In this document: positions 59,368-64,000 of the stretch, in pieces
Numbering within the stretch: the first letter of the stretch is position 1
How the letters are laid out: every line of letters begins with the position of its first letter
Source: Ailurus styani
Taxonomy: Eukaryota > Chordata > Mammalia > Carnivora > Ailuridae
DNA: 64,000 nucleotides
Direction: 5' to 3'
NCBI GenBank assembly: GCA_002007465.1
Contig: LNAC01000339.1
Coordinates: 1,031,276-1,095,275, forward strand
Notes under the pieces: generated by a model
What the model saw: the letters and a program-made list of their open reading frames with translations, nothing else
Told to the model about the DNA's origin: nothing
Databases searched by the model: none
Translations under genes and position numbers: made by a program

Positions 59368-59622
59368 GCCAGTATAGTTCAGTGATTAAGATCATGAACT
59401 TTATATCAGTCAGAATTGGATGTGAGACCCAGATCTTCATCTTACAAACTGTAAGATCTTAGACAAAATTGTTAAGTTGTTTAAATTTTAAATATAAAAT
59501 AGTGATACTAATTGTCCCCATTTCACAGAATTGTTATATGAATATTAAATGGAATAGTATAGAGCTTTGAACAGTCCATGACTTACAGTAAATATCCTGT
59601 AATAGTAGCTATTAATTTACTA
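59368..59622 (+). mobile_element. MIR, near full length
   Basis: GTATAGTTCAGTGATTAAGATCATGAAC, ACTGTAAGATCTTAGACAAAATTG, CCCCATTTCACAGAATTGTTATATGAATATTAAATGG are in order. The copy is diverged. Confidence 0.85.
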
Positions 59623-59925
59623 TTGAAATCTATTTAAAATTTTGATCAAATAGAATCTCCAACCCCGTTTCTAAAATTGAAGGGCCTGCTTATAACTCTT
59701 GAATGCAATTCACATAGCTGCTCTCAAATGAAGGTATCATAATGCTAAAATTCACTTAAAACTTCTAGAGAACATTGACAAATTTATACAAGACATCTGA
59801 TTTTGAATATCTTTATATTCAAAATAAAGTTGTTAACCATAAATCATTGAATTAACAGCTCTAGACCAGTCAGAAAAAAAAAAAAGAAAAGTTAAAAGAT
59901 AAAATTTAAAATAATAGATTACCAA

Positions 59926-60120
59926 GGCACCTAGGTGGCTCCGTCCTTAAGAGTCTGCCTTAGGCTCAGGTCATGATCCCAGGGTTCTTGGATAAAGCCC
60001 TGCATTGGGCTCCCTGCTCTGCAGGAAGCCTGCCTCTCCCTCTCCCACTCCCCTGTTTGTGTTCCTTCTCTCTCTCACTATCTCTCTCTCTGTCAAATAA
60101 ATAAAATAAAATCTCTAAAA
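59926..60120 (+). mobile_element. Can-SINE with 17-bp target duplication
   Basis: GGCACCTAGGTGGCTCCGTC, TTAGGCTCAGGTCATGATCC, tail CAAATAAATAAAATAAAATC. AAATAATAGATTACCAA is present at 59909-59925 and 60121-60137. Confidence 0.97.
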
Positions 60121-60239
60121 AAATAATAGATTACCAAACAATACAAAAAATAATAGTAATAGATTACAGACAAATAACAAATATGGAGGCATTTTGAAAG
60201 CCTCTGTCAAATTTCCACTTATTATTCGTTGCTGCTTGT

Positions 60240-60900
60240 CTTAATCTTTGCTTCCTAGTTCATTTTAACACCTTGGTATCTGGAATCTCCAGACATGTTC
60301 TCACTCTACCCTGCTGGTGTTTATTAGCTGACAAAGATATTCTTCTGGATCTGGAGATAAAATATCATAAACACTAAGTTGTATGTCTTAAACTCTTTTT
60401 TTGTCTAATTTCCCTATGCTTAGTTCTGTTTGATGGAACATTATCACCTTGATTATCCATAGGAGTCAAGGCTCTTGCCTAACTCAAAATAAAGGCTGTT
60501 CAGTTATGTCCCTTTGTCCTGTAATGTTTTGGATTCCATTCATCCCTTTCCATTTGTCAATTCCTTGTTCCATTAAATATCCCCTCTCTCCCTGCCTCTT
60601 TAACCTCTTCCCCTTTATTGACTCCATCCTGTCTACAAACTCAAGTTATTCTTTTCTGACATCAATCCCTTGACACTTTTGTTTATATCAACAATTATTG
60701 AGCCCTTTTAAAGGAGACCACAAACAAGTGGTCAGAGATATAGGAATAAAACCAAAAAACATGATTGCAAAGAGACCAAAAAAGGAAAAGTTTTCCTGGA
60801 ATGGTGAGTGATAAACAATGTCAATCAGGTCCAATAAGATAAGACCCAAGCAGTTACTTTTAAGTCAGGTAGTTTGGTGATCCTTCTGGTGTTCAGTGAC
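60240..60900. mobile_element. Possible L2 ORF2-region fragments
   Basis: CCTCTTTAACCTCTTCCCCTTTATTGACTCC (about 60594) looks like sense L2. GATAAACAATGTCAATCAGGTCCAATAAGATAAGA (about 60810) looks like antisense L2. Opposed orientations suggest two pieces or an inversion. Low certainty. Confidence 0.4.
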
Positions 60901-61064
60901 ACAATGGGTCAGAAACCCAGTTACGGATAATTAAAGAGCAAATAAGAAGTGAAGAATTTTGACAGGGAGACAAAACTATGCATCCAGTTAGTCAAAGTGG
61001 GAATTTGGTTTTTCTACTTTTACACATGTTATTTCTTCTATTAGGTATTTTTTCTTCTCTCTTG

Positions 61065-61145
61065 ATACAAATGACAAACTCCTACTCATCCTTCAACTTT
61101 TTATAAAAATTGTTCCTGAGCAACCTAGGAAAAACTGGACACTTC
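61065..61145 (+). mobile_element. L2 3' region, left part
   Basis: AAACTCCTACTCATCCTTCAAC matches L2. It is interrupted by a SINE and resumes at 61275. Confidence 0.7.
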
Positions 61146-61272
61146 TTTTTTTTTTTTTTTCGTATTTTATTTATTTATTTGACAGAGAGAGAAACAGCTG
61201 GATCCCAGGACCCTGGGATCATGACCTGAGCCAAAGGCAGAGACTTAACAACTGAGCCACCCAGGGGTTCCT
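61146..61272 (-). mobile_element. Can-SINE, antisense, internally deleted
   Basis: Poly-T, TATTTTATTTATTTATTTGACAG, then directly GGATCCCAGGACCCTGGG and GAGCCACCCAGG. About 60-70 bases of the middle are missing. CACTTCTTTT / TGCTTCTTTT flank it. Confidence 0.92.
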
Positions 61273-61274
61273 GG

Positions 61275-61480
61275 GTGCTTCTTTTCCCATCATTCCCTAG
61301 TACCTCGTGCCACCACTTGTGTGGAACTAATTCTCTAAATTGTAGTCCTTGGTCTTATTCGTCTATGGGTTCAGGGAACAGGGAATTCCTTCTGCCCAGA
61401 AACTGTTCATCTTTGTAACCCTTGGCTTAGCATAGGGCCTGATACAAAGTAGAGACTCCATAAATATTGCAGAGTTAATA
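61275..61480 (+). mobile_element. L2 3' end, right part
   Basis: GGCTTAGCATAGGGCCTGATACAAAGTAGAGACTCCATAAATATTGC is the L2 terminus. Confidence 0.78.
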
Positions 61481-61849
61481 GATGTTGCTACCTGTTCTTG
61501 CTTCCCACATAGCCTCTTAGCACTAGAAATTAAAATTTAAAATGATAACAGGGTAATGACACAAGGAAGTATGTCCTTTCTTAAATCACCCCAACACCTA
61601 CCCCCTAATATAAAGACACACATACCCCTAAATATAAATCAGCCCTTTATTTTCCTTCTAGTTTCAATATGGCTGCACATTTGTGATATTGTGATTTACC
61701 ATAAGAAATATATATTTGGTGTTTGTCCCACTTCTTACACAGAGCTCCTAAAACCCTTGGAATTTTTGTGACGAAACCCCTAAAAGTATCTTTTGTGATG
61801 TTAATGAGATAACTTTGGAAACACACCAAAGGATGGGACTGAGATTACC

Positions 61850-62470
61850 AGGAGAACCAACCATGAGAATAGAGGTAGAATTTTCAATCTCACCTGCCTA
61901 GACCTCCAGGGCAGGGAGAGGGGCTGGAGGTGAATCATCCACAAATGGCCAGTGATTCAATCAATTGTGTGTATGTAATGGGTCCATGACGACCCAAAAG
62001 GACGGTGTTCAGAGAGCTTCTGTACTGGCAAACCAGTAGAGATTCGGAGGGAGTGGCACACTCTGAAAGCCTGTGGAAGCTCCTCACCCTTTCCTCATAC
62101 TTTGCCCTCTCCACCTCTTCCATCTGACTGTCCCTGAGTTAGAACCTTTTAAAATAAATTGGTAATCTAGTAAGTAAGATATTTCTCTGAGCTCTCTGAG
62201 ATGTTCTAGCAAATTAATTGAACCCAAGCAGGGGATTGTTGGAACCTCTATTCTATAGCTCCTTGTTCACAAGCATAGCTGACTACCTAGACTTGCTACT
62301 GGCATCAGAAGTAGGGGAGAAGGGCAATCTTGTGGGACTGAGCTTTTAACCTGTGCAATCTGATGTTATCTCCATGTAATGTCAGAATTGAGTTGAATTG
62401 TAGGGCACCAAGCTGGTGTTGCATAATTGCTTACTGATACGGGAAACTCCCCTACCACACTGAAACAGGG
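61850..62470 (+). mobile_element. Old mammalian LTR (ERVL/MER-type), solo
   Basis: AGGGCAGGGAGAGGGGCTGG, AATCATCCACAAATGGCCAGTGATTCAATCAAT, GGTGTTCAGAGAGCTTC, AAAATAAATTGGTAATCTAGTAAGTAAG, GCAAATTAATTGAACCCAAGC, GTGGGACTGAGCTTTTAACCTG, GTCAGAATTGAGTTGAATTGTAGGGC. I recall this text from a common mammalian LTR but cannot fix the family name. An AATAAA signal lies inside at about 62153. Confidence 0.8.
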
Positions 62471-62539
62471 TTCTGAACCTTAACCACATTAACATATAAA
62501 AAACATTTTGCACCAAAGTAACTTTAAATAGCATGGTTC

Positions 62540-62700
62540 CACTAATACTTATCCCTTACTGTCTATACACAAACTGGAAGGTACTTGTACATACACGTCC
62601 CATTTAAACCTCAAAACTAAACTCTGAAGTGGATATTGTTATCCTCATTGTATAAATTAACACGGCACTCAGAGTATTTACATAAATTTTCCCAAATATG
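62540..62700 (-). mobile_element. MIR, antisense, diverged
   Basis: TTTAAACCTCAAAACTAAACTCTGAAGTGGATATTGTTATCC TCATTGTATAAATTAACACGG follows the MIR 3' half in reverse complement. Confidence 0.65.
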
Positions 62701-62704
62701 ATTT

Positions 62705-63560
62705 TTTTTTTTTGCTTTTTGCTTTGAAAATGTTATAAGCTTGTTAAGAAGTTACAAAGTTAGTAGAGAGAGGTTCCATGTATCCTTCACCCAATTTCTC
62801 TATTTGGTTACATCATATGTAACCATAGGTTGACACCAAAACAAATGAACGTTATTGCAACACAGCCATATGTGTTCTATATCATCCATATGTTCTATAT
62901 CATTTTTTAAAGATTTTATTTATTTATTTTTGTGTGAGAGAGAGAATGAGTAGGGGGAGGGAGGGGAGAGAGAGAAAGAAGCAGACTCCCCACTGAGCAG
63001 GGAGCCTGATGTGGGACCCAGTCCAAGGACCCTGGGATAATGACCTGAACCAAAGGCATCTGCTTAAGCAACTAAGACACCCAGCCTCCCAGTTCTATAT
63101 CACTTTATCATATGAGTTGATTCATGGAGCCACCACCACAATCAAGGTACAGAACTGTTCTCTCAGCACAAAGATTTATCTTATGCTACCCCTTTGAACG
63201 CATATCCACTCTTTCTCCATCCACCATCCCTAACCCCTGACAATCTGTTTCTAGTCCCTTCTTCTTCTCTATAATTTCGTCATTAAAAGAATATATGTAA
63301 ATGGAATTATCCAGTGAGTGAACTTTTGAAATGAGCCTTTTTACTTAACATAATGCTCATGAGATTTATTCATATCAAATGTGAATATCAAAAGCTCGTG
63401 ATTTTAGCACTAATCAATACTTTGTTCTTTTTTGTTGCTGAGTAGTACCTAGTGATATGAATGCACCATAATTTGTTTAGCCATAAACATACTTGAACAT
63501 ATTTTCATTGTCTCTAATTTTTGGCTCTAACAAATAAAGCTACTATGAACAATCCCATTT
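62705..63560 (-). mobile_element. Old L1 3' end, antisense (contains a SINE)
   Basis: TATGTAAATGGAATTATCCAGTGAG, CTTTTTACTTAACATAATGCTCATGAG, AGCCATAAACATACTTGAACATATTTTC and CTCTAACAAATAAAGCTACTATGAAC are antisense L1 3' UTR landmarks. Confidence 0.85.
62904..63091 (-). mobile_element. Can-SINE, antisense, inside L1
   Basis: TTTTTTAAAGATTTTATTTATTTATTTTTG, GCAGGGAGCCTGATGTGGGA, head complement AACTAAGACACCCAGCCTCC. GTTCTATATCA duplicates at 62892-62902 and 63093-63103. Confidence 0.94.
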
Positions 63561-63569
63561 CTTTATTCT

Positions 63570-63960
63570 TTCTGTACTTTTACTTTCAATCTATATGTTG
63601 TATTTTAAGTGAGTCTTTTGTGGACAGCTTATAGATAAGACACTTATTAATTTATAAATTAATTATTAATTTAATTATTAATTAATTATTGATTTGTTAG
63701 GGCTTATGACTGGCATCTTATTTTTGTGGTTGTTTTCTGTTTGTTCTTTCTAGATTTTATCTCTCCATTTTCTTTTCCTGCCTTTCTGTGGGTTACCTGA
63801 GCATCTTTTTGAATTCTTCTTTGTTTTATCTATAGTGTTTTGAGTGTGTTTCTTTACATAGATTTAATAGTATTACATCATAAAAACATAATTTATCATA
63901 TTCTATGGATATCCACATTTTACAAGTTCCAGTAAAGTATAGAAACCCTACCTCCATTTA
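63570..63960 (-). mobile_element. L1 ORF2-region fragment, antisense
   Basis: TTTTAAGTGAGTCTTTTGTGGACAGCTTATAGAT is an antisense L1 ORF2 phrase from a part upstream of the 3' UTR. This is a second fragment or one with a deletion. A TAATTAATTA-rich run sits at 63645-63695. Confidence 0.65.
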
Positions 63961-63967
63961 TTCTCTT

Positions 63968-64000
63968 GATTTTTTTTAAAGATTTTATTTATTTATTTTG
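63968..64000 (-). mobile_element. Can-SINE, antisense, cut by the window edge
   Basis: TTTTTTTTAAAGATTTTATTTATTTATTTTG is the complement of a SINE tail. The rest lies outside. Confidence 0.8.

Larger units (their letters stand above)
54850..64000 (+). other. NEGR1: Partial NEGR1 intron downstream of the Ig2 exon (inferred)
   Basis: The second half of Ig2, which should contain the F-strand YEC motif, is not found before the right edge. This intron is therefore longer than 9.1 kb. Confidence 0.8.

Noticed and set aside
3862..63091. tRNA-like heads of the many Can-SINEs as possible tRNA genes
   Set aside because: They are degenerate SINE heads joined to CT-rich bodies and A-rich tails, with target duplications. 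None has an intact tRNA cloverleaf that I could recognise.

Overview
The window is 64 kb of ordinary mammalian nuclear DNA, A+T-rich and dense in repeats, from a caniform carnivore. The diagnostic evidence is 23 recognisable copies of the tRNA-derived carnivore SINE (Can-SINE; head GGCGCCTGGGTGGCTCAG, CT-rich middle, AATAAATAAAATCTTT tail) and three copies of a carnivore-type L1 3' end. Several SINEs belong to a young subfamily with GGTTAAAGCCTCTGC in the head and CTCTGCCTGCCTCTCTGCC in the body. From memory this form is typical of mustelids, but family-level placement is inference.

The only coding sequence I can support is one 126-bp exon at 54724-54849 (+). It encodes the start of the second immunoglobulin domain of NEGR1 (neuronal growth regulator 1, an IgLON cell-adhesion protein). 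It has a good polypyrimidine tract and AG acceptor, a gtaaag donor, and phase-1 introns on both sides. The remaining DNA is therefore read as two partial NEGR1 introns: 1-54723 upstream and 54850-64000 downstream. This fits the very large introns known for NEGR1. No promoter, first or last exon, RNA gene, CRISPR array or independent gene was seen.

Layout: 0-4.3 kb has a GATA microsatellite, a probable MLT1-type LTR and L2 pieces, one split by a SINE. At 5.8-6.2 kb there is an antisense MaLR LTR. At 10-13.4 kb lie MIR, carnivore L1, SINEs and an old L1 3' end. At 14-18 kb there is an antisense ERVL pol fossil with recognisable but broken reverse-transcriptase motifs. At 25.3-29.0 kb a long antisense L2 with RT remnants is split by an antisense MaLR, which itself contains a 0.4-kb AAAG/AAGG purine tract. 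At 29-38 kb there are many SINEs, an antisense L1, MER5-like DNA transposon pieces and a local tandem duplication. The stretch 38-40.3 kb looks unique. At 44.5-45.0 kb a perfect 228-bp duplication flanks a single N, almost certainly an assembly join error. At 49.6-50.3 kb a carnivore L1 carries two young SINEs and an NNN gap. The exon lies in a 7.3-kb stretch without SINEs (51.1-58.4 kb). The interval 57.3-64 kb is L1, SINE pairs, L2 and an old LTR.

No new biological system is evident. The best leads are the two assembly defects, the young SINE insertions as possible polymorphisms, the nested-repeat chronology and the purine mirror tract. All family names come from recalled consensus patterns, not a database search, so boundaries of old repeats are approximate.
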